A stretch of DNA of 64,000 nucleotides from assembly GCF_041200175.1 (NCBI RefSeq), contig NZ_CP165727.1, forward strand, positions 2,170,001 to 2,234,000. The letters run 5' to 3'. The notes under the pieces were generated by a model that did not search any database, was not told the DNA's origin, and saw nothing but the letters and a program-made list of their open reading frames with translations. Below, piece after piece: positions 42,867 through 52,500 of the stretch. The translations under genes were made by a program, and so were the position numbers. Every line of letters starts with the position of its first letter. Positions within the stretch are counted from its first letter, which is position 1. Source of the stretch: Streptomyces sp. R33 (GTDB taxonomy: Bacteria > Actinomycetota > Actinomycetes > Streptomycetales > Streptomycetaceae).

Positions 42867-43399
42867 TCCTGACCGGACCGGCCATCGCCGCCGCCCGCGA
42901 TGCGGGCCACATCACGATCGACCCGTACGAACCCGACCGCCTCTCCCCCAACGCCTACGACTGGCGCCTCGGCAGCACCCTCCGCGTCTGCCAGGGCGAC
43001 TTGGACGCCGCTGCCCCCACCACCTTCCGCGAACTCACCCTCCCCGACGACGGCTACGTCCTCGAACCCGACAACCTCTACCTCGGCCACACCCTGGAGC
43101 GGACCGGATCCGAGACCTACGCCCAACTCCTCAACGGCGACCGGACCACCGGCTGCCTCGGCATCTGGGTCCACGTCTCCGCGCCCCTCGGCCACCAGGG
43201 CCACGCCATCCGCTGGACCCTGGAGATCAGGGCCACCCGCCCCGTTCGCGTCCGGCCCGGCATGACCTTCGGCAAGCTCGTCTTCCTCCGCACCCACGGC
43301 ACGCCGGCCAGCTACCAGCAGCACGGCCTCAAGTACCGCACCAGCGAAGGCATCGAAACCTCCCGCCTCTACGAGGAGAACCCCGGAGGACGCCGGTGA
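42863..43399 (+). CDS. dCTP deaminase-like protein B (keeps glutamate, lacks GRSS box)
   Basis: Also 178 residues, this second Dcd-like protein begins ILTGPAIAAARDAGHITIDP like its neighbour. The box equivalent to GRSSLAR is GDRTTGC (Gly92 to Cys98), so the phosphate-binding serine and arginines are gone, and the Asp128 equivalent is not acidic (PLGHQGH). The catalytic glutamate is present as Glu121 in RWTLEIRA, and the C-terminal GLKYRTSEGIETSR keeps the lysine-tyrosine pair. It starts at GTG 42863 overlapping the first paralogue. The complementary losses suggest a tandem duplication that subfunctionalised into an obligate heteromer or a nucleotide-binding non-enzyme. Confidence 0.82.
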   Translation: MILTGPAIAAARDAGHITIDPYEPDRLSPNAYDWRLGSTLRVCQGDLDAAAPTTFRELTLPDDGYVLEPDNLYLGHTLERTGSETYAQLLNGDRTTGCLGIWVHVSAPLGHQGHAIRWTLEIRATRPVRVRPGMTFGKLVFLRTHGTPASYQQHGLKYRTSEGIETSRLYEENPGGRR

Positions 43400-44493
43400 A
43401 CCCCCTCGTCGCCACCGCCCTCGACCTCCCGTACCCCAGCCCAGGCGGGAGCGTCGAACTCTTCCTCGACCTCTACACCGGCGAGCGGCCCGCCGTCCCC
43501 GCCCGCGCCTTCATGCTCGCCCCCGACGGCCCCCGCCCCCGGACGCCCGCCGGCCTCGACCTCCTCCACGCCACCGGGAAGTGCATCGGCGGCGACCGCT
43601 TCAACAGGTACGTCACCGACCTCCGTCACGCCCTCACGGCCGCCGTCGACCCGCGGCAGATCAGCGTGCTGCACCTCCACCACCTGGCCTTCGGCGCCAC
43701 CCCGGCCCTCCTGCGCGCCTTCCCCCGCCACCCCCGCATCGCGTTCGTCCACGGCACCGACCTCCTCTACGCCGAGAACCACAGCACCCAGCTCCGCGTC
43801 CTGCGCGAGGCCGCGAACGCGGCCGACGCGATCGTCGTCCCCACCCACGCGATGACCGACCGCCTGCTCAAGCTCGCTCCCAAGACCGACAGGCGCAAGA
43901 TCGAGAAGATCCCGTGGGGCGTCCCCGACCAGCTCCTGAGTGCTCCCCCGCCCCGGCCCGCACACCGCCGCACCAGCCACCTGCGCGTCCTCTTCGCAGG
44001 CCGCGTGAGCTCCGAGAAGGGCCTCGAACCCCTCCTCCAAGCCGTCGCGGCCACGCCCTCCATCGAACTGAGCGTCGCCGCACCCCGGTCCCAGTTCCAG
44101 GACCTCGTACCGGTCATCCGCCAGCTCGGTGTCCACGTCCGCTACCTCGGCTGGTTCCGCCGACAGCAGCTGTGGAAGGTCTTCGCCGACCACGACGTCC
44201 TGGCCGTGCCCTCCACCACCCTGGAGGCCATGGGCCTCGTCGCCCTCGAAGCCCAGGCCTGCGGCCTCCCCGTCCTCTACCAGCCCGTCCCCGGCCTCAC
44301 CGAGGCCCTCGCCGGCACCGGCATGGCCACGGACTTCACCACCCCCGCCACCGCGGCCCACGACCTCAACCGCCTCCGCACCACACCGGGCCTGCTCGAA
44401 CTGCTCCGCACGGCCGGCCGCACCAACGCCGCCCGCTTCCCCCTCAGCGCCACCGCCTCGGCCATCACCGAACTCGGCCGACGGCTCACCTGA
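43396..44493 (+). CDS. GT4-family glycosyltransferase
   Basis: The 365-residue GT-B enzyme begins LVATALDLPYPSPGGSVELF, the usual GT4 opening with a GG loop. It carries RVLFAGRVSSEKGLEPLLQA at the start of the C-terminal domain and the EX7E motif in TTLEAMGLVALEAQACGLPV (about residues 275-294). It transfers a sugar from an NDP donor with retention. GTG 43396 overlaps the previous stop, making it the fifth coupled gene. No membrane segment is visible, so it likely modifies a soluble acceptor, plausibly the product of the preceding enzymes. Confidence 0.88.
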   Translation: MNPLVATALDLPYPSPGGSVELFLDLYTGERPAVPARAFMLAPDGPRPRTPAGLDLLHATGKCIGGDRFNRYVTDLRHALTAAVDPRQISVLHLHHLAFGATPALLRAFPRHPRIAFVHGTDLLYAENHSTQLRVLREAANAADAIVVPTHAMTDRLLKLAPKTDRRKIEKIPWGVPDQLLSAPPPRPAHRRTSHLRVLFAGRVSSEKGLEPLLQAVAATPSIELSVAAPRSQFQDLVPVIRQLGVHVRYLGWFRRQQLWKVFADHDVLAVPSTTLEAMGLVALEAQACGLPVLYQPVPGLTEALAGTGMATDFTTPATAAHDLNRLRTTPGLLELLRTAGRTNAARFPLSATASAITELGRRLT

Positions 44494-44581
44494 CACCACC
44501 CGTGGCGCAGTCGGGCCGACCCCTGACACGTCACTAGGCTGGCCAGCGGACCACCCGCGGCCGTACGACGATCGGGAGACC

Positions 44582-45640
44582 ATGACCACGCCCTCCACCG
44601 CCCGTATCGAAGACCTCCTCAAGACCGGCGTGCGCGAGGAGGTCTACCCCGGCGCGGTGTGGGCGGTCGGGGACGCCGACGGCGTCCGCGCGAGCGGAGC
44701 CGTCGGCCTCCTCGACCCCGACCGGCCCGACGAGCCCATGCGGCTGGACACCGTCTTCGACGTGGCCAGCCTCACCAAGATCCTCGCCGTCTGGTCCACG
44801 ATCGGCACGCTCGTCGAAGAGGGCAAGCTCGACCTCCACGCCCCGCTGGGCACCTTCTGGGACGAGGTGGCCGGCCACCCCCTGACCCGGGCCACGGCCC
44901 ACCACCTCCTGACCCACACTGCGGGCCTGCCCCTGCGCGCCAACCTGAAGAACCTCTACGGCACCGACCCCCAGGACATCCGCGACGGCGTCCTCCACGA
45001 AGCCCTCCACCGCCCACCGGGCGAGGCCGTCGAGTACACCGACCGGGCCGCCCTGATCCTCGGCTACCTCGCCGAACACCTCTCGGGCCAGCCCCTGGAC
45101 CAGCTAGCCATCGACCGCGTCTGGCACCCCCTGGGAATGACGCGCACCCACTTCGGCCCCCTCCCCACCACCGAAACGACCTGCTGCGCCCCCACCGAGT
45201 ACGACGACACCACCGGCACCCACCTCAAGGGCACCGCCCACGACTTCTCCGCCCGCCTCCTCGGCGGCGTCTGCGGCATCGCCGGCACCTTCTCCGTCCT
45301 CGACGACCTCGCCCTCTTCCTCCGCCACATGCTCGCCCCCACCCGGGCCGCGTTCGGCCCGACCTGGGTCAAGGACTCCCTCCACCTCCAGACCGGTGCC
45401 CTCACCCCCGCCCGTGGGCTCTTCTGGCACCCCGCCCCCGGCACCGACCCCGCCGCGGACGTCTGGGTCCACTACGGCTTCACCGGCACGGGCATGTGGA
45501 TCAGCCCGGCCCAAGACCGGTGGGCCGTCCTCCTCACGAACAAACTCCGCTTCAACCGCGATCGGGAGCCCTTGACGGAAATCCGCAACGCTTTCCGTCT
45601 CGCCGCATTCACGGTGGTTGTTCCGAGGCTCCAGGCCTGA
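44582..45640 (+). CDS. Serine hydrolase of the beta-lactamase/esterase family
   Basis: This 352-residue class C beta-lactamase-like protein (PF00144 type) has Ser63-Leu-Thr-Lys66 in DVASLTKI, a YTD motif (EYTDRAALILGYLAEHL) and HYGFTGTGMWI as the third box. It lacks a signal peptide, so it is an intracellular esterase, amidase or transacylase rather than a secreted beta-lactamase. Known relatives (for example LovD-like acyltransferases) work in metabolite pathways. ATG 44582 follows GGGAGACC. It lies 88 bases after the glycosyltransferase, so it may have a separate promoter but belongs to the same strand and module. Confidence 0.85.
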   Translation: MTTPSTARIEDLLKTGVREEVYPGAVWAVGDADGVRASGAVGLLDPDRPDEPMRLDTVFDVASLTKILAVWSTIGTLVEEGKLDLHAPLGTFWDEVAGHPLTRATAHHLLTHTAGLPLRANLKNLYGTDPQDIRDGVLHEALHRPPGEAVEYTDRAALILGYLAEHLSGQPLDQLAIDRVWHPLGMTRTHFGPLPTTETTCCAPTEYDDTTGTHLKGTAHDFSARLLGGVCGIAGTFSVLDDLALFLRHMLAPTRAAFGPTWVKDSLHLQTGALTPARGLFWHPAPGTDPAADVWVHYGFTGTGMWISPAQDRWAVLLTNKLRFNRDREPLTEIRNAFRLAAFTVVVPRLQA

Positions 45641-45948
45641 CGGCAACCCCGTCCACGCGGAGGCTTTGATCGGCTTGGCGGAGGACCTCTCTTCGGCCGT
45701 GTCCGAGACTGCCTATCGGGCAGTCCGGGCACAAGGCCCGCACGCTCCAAGCGTCTTACCTGTAGAGCCATTGGAACGCGAACTGCCACGGGCCCGCTGC
45801 CGTATCCCACCGGCGCTCTCATCCTGGGTGACCGACGCGGCAGTCAGCCATCGGGGAGACGGCAGCTCGGAGGCCACCCGGAAGTCCTGCTACGGCACCA
45901 GGTGGCCGATCACTACCAGCGTGACGTCCCCACTACGCGTACAGGAGC
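45641..45948. other. Intergenic region after the cargo locus
   Basis: No gene is recognised over 308 bases. A small hairpin (GACTGCC at 45707-45713 with 45719-45725) may end the rightward operon. The segment separates the cargo locus from the leftward ASCH gene. Confidence 0.5.
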
Positions 45949-46428
45949 CTACGCAGGCGTCAACTCACTGAGGGCCCCTTGTAGGGCTTCGCTCTTGAGA
46001 AGGGTCGCCGCAGCCAGTTTCCGCAGATCCTCGCCAGTCAAATAGCGGTAGCTCTGCGGTGGATGGAACGAGCCGGAGGCCCTGAGAGCCGCCAGAGGAA
46101 CCGGCTCCTCGAAGGCGACCGGCTCCTCCAAGGAGAGGCCGCTGGCCCGGGTCGCGCCGCTCATGTAGTCGTCGTACTCCCGACGGCTGATGCCAGTGCT
46201 CGTGCGACTGGCGGTCCACACCTCACGAGGGCTGGCCACCTGCACCGAGGCGATCCTCGCCATGCCGACGATGGCCATCGTCGGCGCGGTCGCGTAGAGG
46301 AGTACGGGCGTCCCAGGAGGAGCGGCGACGCGTTGGCGGCGTACCTCCACCGTCTTGGTGCCGGCCAGGATCGCCGTCGCGAACCTCGGGTGGACGGACA
46401 ACAGCATCGCGCGCTCCGGATCGCTCAC
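45949..46428 (-). CDS. ASCH-domain protein
   Basis: The 159-residue protein begins MLLSVHPRFATAILAGTKTV followed by EVRRQR, the ASCH/PUA-like RNA-binding opening. It continues VLLYATAPTMAIVGMARI, and later EEPVAFEEPVPLAAL with the FxxPxPL pattern near the end. Small ASCH proteins bind RNA or act as amidohydrolases on modified nucleosides. GTG 46428 overlaps the stop of the large upstream gene (GTGA), so the two proteins are made together. A pair of an ASCH protein with a GNAT/PIN protein recalls toxin-antitoxin or tRNA-targeting systems, but this is inference. Confidence 0.8.
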   Translation of the reverse strand: MSDPERAMLLSVHPRFATAILAGTKTVEVRRQRVAAPPGTPVLLYATAPTMAIVGMARIASVQVASPREVWTASRTSTGISRREYDDYMSGATRASGLSLEEPVAFEEPVPLAALRASGSFHPPQSYRYLTGEDLRKLAAATLLKSEALQGALSELTPA

Positions 46429-48479
46429 GTCTTTCGGTGCCCCTCTTCGTACACGGCCTGGAACAGCGCGTTGTCGATCTTCGACAGCGACATCAGCGAC
46501 AACCGTAGCCCCAGCCCGTTCGCCAGCGCGGTCAATCGCGAATGCGTCACCTGTACGGGAAACAGCTCCGTGTCCGAGAACCTCAGCGCCATGACCCGGC
46601 CCGTAGCATCGGCTGCCGCACGCACTTCGGCACGACCATATACGCCCAGGTGTTCGAATCGCGAGAAGAGGGCGTCAGGGTCGCCGATGACCACCTCGTC
46701 GAGGCGCGAGCAGCCGATCACCATCTTGCCCTGCTGCCCTGCGGACCCCTCACTGACGTACCAAAGGATCCGAGCGGGGACGCTCTCGCCCCGATGGCCG
46801 GCCGACCGGTAGTACACGTGCTCGCGACTGATTCCGAGTACGTCGTCGCGCGGTACGAGCATTGCCGGAACGTCGAAGAGCTCCGTGGACCAGCGCGGCT
46901 TGACGGGTGCGATGAAGGTCGACAAGGCAGAATCGACCAGCTTCGCCGGCCACCACACCCTCTCGGCGATGCTCGCGATCTCCGCTGGCGCACGGGTGTC
47001 CAGGACCGGCGTCACAGCGCCGGTCCGCCCCGCGATCTGCCCGGCGGCCCCGGAGACCGCCTCCGTCGGCCCGCACACGTCTACCAGGAGCGCGGTGAAG
47101 CCCTTCTCGTCCTCGACGAAGCCGTCGGGGCCTGCTGCGACCACAGCCGCCCTTGAGGGGCCGGGGTCGATGATGCGCACGGCCTGGGCGCCCCGGTCCC
47201 GCCCGAGCCTCTTCAGCATGAAGAGCAACTGGCGGGCCAGCGTCTCTTCCAGAGCGTGCGATGCGGTCCTCAGGAGAGGAACGTTCAGCGTGCGGCCGTC
47301 CAGCGCCCAGGCGTACAGCGCGACAGGGCGCCCATCGCCGTCCCGGATGAGTTCCCTGCGCCACAAGACACCGTCACGGGCAAGGCTGGTCAGACGCTCC
47401 GACAAGCCGACTCCACCGTCACCACCGGCCTCGTCGAAGAAGGCGACGAGCCCCTCTTCACTTCCGGGCTCGACCTCGGCGGCGGAGAAGGCCGTTCCCA
47501 TGAGATCGGCAGGGCGATACATCTGGGCTTGGCGGAGTTCGTCCACATGGAGCGTCACGGCCTCGGGAGAGACCACCCTGACGCGCGCCACCTCCCAGGC
47601 GATGTCTGCCAGCGCCGCCAGGTCGGAATCACGGGTCACCAGTACCTGCAGGCCAGCACAAGACGTCTCGGCCACGTAGCGCAGCCGCGCACGCAGGCCG
47701 ACATCGATCACAACGCCGGGCATCTCCTTGCCCACCGCTGCGGTCAACTCCTGCTGGCGGCTGACCACCGCGGCGGTGTCGGGCGCCAGGGAGCGGAGCC
47801 TGGACAGGCCGGCACGTTGGTGGTTCCGCTCCTCCCGGTCCTCCACCGCTTGAACGTGCAGGAGGAGCTGCGGCGTATAGGCGAGCTCGACCAGGTCTGC
47901 GAGCCACCCGGCCTCAAGGGCCCTCGCTTCCTCGACCGCACTCTCGGCACCCGTGCCGTGAAGCCCGGAGAAGACCGTGTGGTCGACCGTCACGACCAGC
48001 AGGGCGTCGCTCTGCGCTCCCGTGAACAGGTCGTCGTGACCGTGGTCGAGCCACCAGGTGTCGAGGGTCTCCTTGTCACTACCCCGCCCGAGGCCCTCGC
48101 CCTTCGGCACGAAGCCCAGGCCGCTCCAGGTGGCGCTGAGCCCGTAGTCACGGCGACACCTGGCCCTGATCCCGAGCCTGTGACTTTGACTGCGCCGCAG
48201 TTCTGCGATCAGGAGCCTCGCGACCCCCTTGCCCCGGTGCTCCTCCGCCACGCACAGGTGCACGAGGCGAACGTGCTGGCTACGCTTGGGCAGTCCGAAG
48301 AGCGCGTATCCGACCAGCTCACCGTGGTCCAACGCAACGAGCAAGCCACCGTCGTCCGCGTACTTCCGGTACGCGGGTGGCGTGAGCAGACCGAGCCGCT
48401 TCGTGTAGCGGTTGCCCAGGGCGATGGCCGCACCGAGCATCTCCGACTGCTCTCCGGTCACCGGCAGCACTTCGATCAC
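46425..48479 (-). CDS. GNAT acetyltransferase - PIN-like multidomain protein
   Basis: This 684-residue protein has an N-terminal GNAT domain (about residues 30-140: VHLCVAEEHRGKGVARLL gives the acetyl-CoA loop). A PIN-like nuclease region follows (about 150-305: LLVVTVDHTVFSG and QVLVTRDSDLAALADI carry aspartates). A second GNAT-like segment (about 345-460) precedes a C-terminal PUA/EVE-like domain (about 500-680: ARILWYVSEGS, then IGCSRLDEVVIGD). GTG 48479 follows GGAGGGGG. It overlaps the ASCH gene. The combination of acetyltransferase, RNase-like and RNA-binding folds next to a DISARM locus suggests a toxin or defence factor acting on tRNA or ribosomes. The domain boundaries are rough. Confidence 0.7.
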   Translation of the reverse strand: MIEVLPVTGEQSEMLGAAIALGNRYTKRLGLLTPPAYRKYADDGGLLVALDHGELVGYALFGLPKRSQHVRLVHLCVAEEHRGKGVARLLIAELRRSQSHRLGIRARCRRDYGLSATWSGLGFVPKGEGLGRGSDKETLDTWWLDHGHDDLFTGAQSDALLVVTVDHTVFSGLHGTGAESAVEEARALEAGWLADLVELAYTPQLLLHVQAVEDREERNHQRAGLSRLRSLAPDTAAVVSRQQELTAAVGKEMPGVVIDVGLRARLRYVAETSCAGLQVLVTRDSDLAALADIAWEVARVRVVSPEAVTLHVDELRQAQMYRPADLMGTAFSAAEVEPGSEEGLVAFFDEAGGDGGVGLSERLTSLARDGVLWRRELIRDGDGRPVALYAWALDGRTLNVPLLRTASHALEETLARQLLFMLKRLGRDRGAQAVRIIDPGPSRAAVVAAGPDGFVEDEKGFTALLVDVCGPTEAVSGAAGQIAGRTGAVTPVLDTRAPAEIASIAERVWWPAKLVDSALSTFIAPVKPRWSTELFDVPAMLVPRDDVLGISREHVYYRSAGHRGESVPARILWYVSEGSAGQQGKMVIGCSRLDEVVIGDPDALFSRFEHLGVYGRAEVRAAADATGRVMALRFSDTELFPVQVTHSRLTALANGLGLRLSLMSLSKIDNALFQAVYEEGHRKT

Positions 48480-48717
48480 CGTGTTCCCCCTCCGCTTCCG
48501 TGAGGATCGGGTCGATCACTCCCAGCGCATGGTGTCGAACCATGGGTGAGCGGGCCACCGTTTGACCAATTTCAGCCGTGTTGGCTTGAATTGACACTCC
48601 ACGGCGGCGGTGCGGCGGCGGCCACCCCAAGCAGACACGGGAGCGCGACCCTACGGGGTTACCGAATGAACGCTGAGCAGTTGTCCGGAGGTGGAAACAA
48701 AAGGCAGTCGTAGGGGC

Positions 48718-49239
48718 GTGCCAGCGCCGCGGGACGCCAACGTCCGGAAGGTGATGACCGCCCAACGCAACCGGGACACTGCGCCGGAGCTGGCGCTGCG
48801 CCGCGCCCTTCACGCGTTGGGCTTCCGCTACCGCGTGGACCTGCCGATCCCAGGAATGCCGCGTCGGCGCGCTGACGTCACCTTCACACGCTGGCGGACG
48901 GCGGCGTTCGTCTAAGGCTGTTTCTGGCACGCCTGCCCGACACATCAGCACGCTCCGAAGCACAACTCCGAGTGGTGGGGCAGGAAGTTCGACACCAACG
49001 TTCGCCGGGACGAGGAGACCGACGCGCACCTCGCGCTCCTGGGCTGGCTACCACTCCGCGTCTGGGAGCACGAAAGCGTGGACGGTGCTGTTCGGCGCGT
49101 GACGGCGGCCCTCGCCACCCGGGGCCATCCCCTCGCCCTGCGGCTGGACGCCCGGGACGTCGACACGTCGCTCCAGGCCGGAACAGCACCCCCACGGTCG
49201 GCGGCGTTAACCCGCTCAGGACTGTGGAACTCCCGCTGA
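48718..49239 (+). pseudogene. vsr: Vsr-type very short patch repair endonuclease, nonsense mutant
   Basis: The frame from GTG 48718 reads RDANVRKVMTAQRNRDTAPE, then ALRRALHALGFRYRV and RRRADVTFTRWRTAAFV, where a TAA (48913-48915) interrupts it. The frame goes on with GCFWHACPTHQHAPKHNSEW, the Vsr active-site block, and ends RVWEHESVDGAVRRV near 49239. Vsr nicks DNA next to T-G mismatches at cytosine-methylation sites; no cytosine methyltransferase is next to it. The stop replaces the residue just before GCFWH, so the N-terminal product lacks the zinc and catalytic histidines. Unless the stop is misread or a base-call error, the gene is inactive. Confidence 0.8.
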
Positions 49240-49531
49240 GACGCTCGGCTCGTCTGTTGCTGGCGGGTGCGCGTACATGCCCTCACTGAACGGGGTGAAC
49301 CAAGCACCGAACGGCATGGGCGCCACCCCAAGGCGGAGCCGACCCCGCTCTCATCGATGCCGTCCATCGAATCGCCGTACAGCCGCTCGAGGCCCACGGG
49401 GGCCAGTAGGCTCTCTCTGTGTCCTACCAGCGGCGTCTGCCGGGCTGGGATGCAACTGGTGACATAGGACTCGGGCAAGACTCGGGCTCGCGCCACGATG
49501 CACGGAACGACAGGCGATCCGGGAGCGGAAG

Positions 49532-52500
49532 TTGACACGGGTGGGTATCGAAGAGGTCGACGAGGCGGACGAGGCGGTGCCAACCGTCGGCCAACTAGTT
49601 ACGGTACGTAATCGGAACTGGGTAGCCACTGCCGTGGAGCGCTCCTCGATCACGGTCGAAGAGCCGGGCAGTCCACTGTTTGCCGAGGCGCAGCACCTGG
49701 TCTCCCTGGTTTCGGTGGACGGTGACTCCGGTGACGAAGAGTTGCGCGTCCTGTGGGAGCTGGAGCCCGGTGCCACCGCCCGTGAGCAGCACGCCTTGCC
49801 GTCTCCGGTGAGCGGGTTCGATGACCCGGCGAAGTTGGATGCCTTCCTTGACGCTGTGCGCTGGGGCTCGGTGGCAACAGCGGACAAGACGTTGCTGCAG
49901 GCGCCGTTCCGCTCCGGCGTGAAGCCGGAGGACTACCAGCTCGACCCTGTGGTGCGGGCGCTGCAGATGCCGCGTACGAACCTGCTGATCGCGGATGACG
50001 TTGGTCTCGGTAAGACCATCGAGGCAGGTCTGGTAATGCAGGAACTGATGCTGCGGCACCGGGCGCGGACCATGCTGATCGTGTGCCCGGCTTCGCTCAC
50101 TTTGCAGTGGCGTGATGAAATGCGCGACAAGTTCGGCCTGGGGTTCAAGATCGTGGATGCGGAGCTCCTGAAGGAGCTCCGCAGGTCTCGCGGGCTGTAC
50201 GCGAATCCGTGGACGCACTACCCGCGATTGATCGTCTCGATCGACTGGCTCAAGCGGGAGCGGCCCATGGCGCTGCTGCGCTCGATCCTGCCGCCGGCCC
50301 CGCAGTATCCGCGCGCCTTCGACCTCCTCGTCGTCGATGAGGTACACACATGCGCGCCTTCGGGTTCCGGGAAGTACGCGGTCGACTCACAGCGCACCGA
50401 CGCGATCAAGACCTTGGCCCCGCACAGCGAGCACCGGCTGTTCCTGTCGGCGACGCCGCACAACGGCTACTTGGAATCTTTCACCGCCCTGTTGGCTCTG
50501 TTGGACGGCCACCGCTTCGCCCGCACCCTGGAGCCCTCGGAGGAGGCCAAAGCGCAGGTGATGGTGCGCCGACTGAAGCGGGATCTGCCGCCGAACTGGG
50601 ACGGTAGCCCGCGCTTCCCAGAACGTGATCTCGACCATCCTCTAGAAGTCGTCTACGATGCCGCGACCCGCGACGCCTACGCAAAACTCGACCTGTACGC
50701 GCAGTCCCGCCGCGAGACGATCTCCGGACAGCTGACCTTGCAGGGCACTGCGCCAAGCCGGGCTGCGGACTTCGTCGTCACGCTACTCAAGCGCCGCTTC
50801 CTGTCCAGCCCGAAGGCCTTTGCCAATACGGTGGACACCCATCTGAAGACGATGCTCGCCCGGGGGAGGCACAACGAAGCCGAGCTGGAGTACGACCGCG
50901 GCACGTACACGGTGGCGGAGAAGGTCCTCGCAAAGATGATCGGGCAGCTGGACGAAACGGCTGAGGACGATGCCGCCTTCGCTGAGACAGCCCAGGAGGC
51001 CCTTGCCACAGTTCGTCGGTTCGCCCCGCCGCTTACCCCCGCCGAACAGAAGCTGTTGGAGGACCTGCGCGACTGGGGGGACCACAACTCGGAGAAGTCC
51101 GACGGCAAGTTCACCGCCTTCCTCGGCTGGCTGCGCGCCACCGTGCAGCGAAACGGAACCGATGGGGTGAGCGGCAGCTGGGACGGCGAGCGGGTCATCG
51201 TGTTCACCGAATACCGCGATACCCAGCGCTGGCTGCACGAACGACTCATCAGCGCCGGTGTGCCGAACGAGGCGATCGCCCAGCTCTACGGCGGCCAGGA
51301 CCGCGATGAACGCGAGCGCGTCAAGAACGTCTTCCAGGACGACCCGGGCGTCGACCCGGTGCGGATCCTGCTCGCCACCGACTCCGCGAGCGAGGGCATC
51401 AACCTGCAGAACCACTGCCACCGGGTCCTGCACTGGGAAATTCCGTGGAACCCCAACCGCCTGGAGCAGCGCAACGGCCGAGTGGACCGGCACGGACAGA
51501 CCGCGGCGAAGGTCGAGATCGTCCATTTCGTGCCCGAGGGCTGGGACCAGCAGCGCGAAGAGGACACCGGATTCACCGAGGGCACCTTGGAGGACGCGAT
51601 GGCGTTCCTCGGCGTCGCGGTCCGCAAGGTCGAGCAGATCCGCACCGACCTCGGTAGTGCCGGAGAAGTGATCGCCAGCCAGGTCGAGCAGAAAATGCTC
51701 GGCAAGCGCTCCAGCTGGCAGACCACCGACAGGGAGATCCAGCGTCTGGCCGGCAAAGCCGTACTGAAGATCGAACGGAATCTGGCGCACGACCTCCAGC
51801 AGGCCCAGGAACAGCTCACCCGGACCCGCACCGAGCTGAATCTGAACCCGGAGACGATCGAGCGGGTCGTACGGACCGCGCTCCGCCTGGCCCACAAGAA
51901 GGATCTGATCGAGACTTCGTCGCCCAGGGGAGTCAATGCACGGTGCTTCAAGCTCCCGGAACTGAAGGAAGGCTGGGCGCAGGCACGCAACGACGGCCTG
52001 CGGCACCCGGTCAGTGGCAAGGAGCGCCCTGTCACCTTCGACCAGAACTACGCCGGACGTACTGACGTCGTGCTGCTGCACCTGAACCACCGCCTGGTCG
52101 ATCTGTGCCTGCGTCTGCTACGCGCTGAACTGTGGTCCCAGGACGAGCACGGCGCGTATCTGTCCCGTGTCACCGCCCGGATCGTCCCCGGCGACCTGCT
52201 GCGCAACCCTGCAGTGATCGCTCACGGCCGCGTCGTGCTCACCGGCAACCGAGGAGTGCGTCTGCATGAGCAGATCGCCCTGGCCGGAGGATCCATCGAA
52301 CACGGCAAACTGGTGGTGGAGAAGAACCCGGAAGCCCTGGAACAGTGGCTCACTGCCGCGTCGCAGGAGGCACCGCCGCCCGAGTTCCTCGACCGGCTCA
52401 CCGCGCTGTGGGGCGTACTGGAGACCCCTCTCAGCAAGGCGCTGCAGACCGAGTCCAACAAGATCGCACGCAAACAGCGCAAAGTCCTGGACAAGCGCTG

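Noticed and set aside
44582-45640. Beta-lactamase resistance gene
   Set aside because: It has the SxxK fold but no export signal and lies in a metabolic operon, so resistance is not supported.
29981-45935. TGACGTCCCCA at 29983 and 45925 as attachment-site repeats
   Set aside because: Only 11 bases match, the flanks differ, and neither copy lies in a tRNA or beside the integrase; chance is likely at this GC content.
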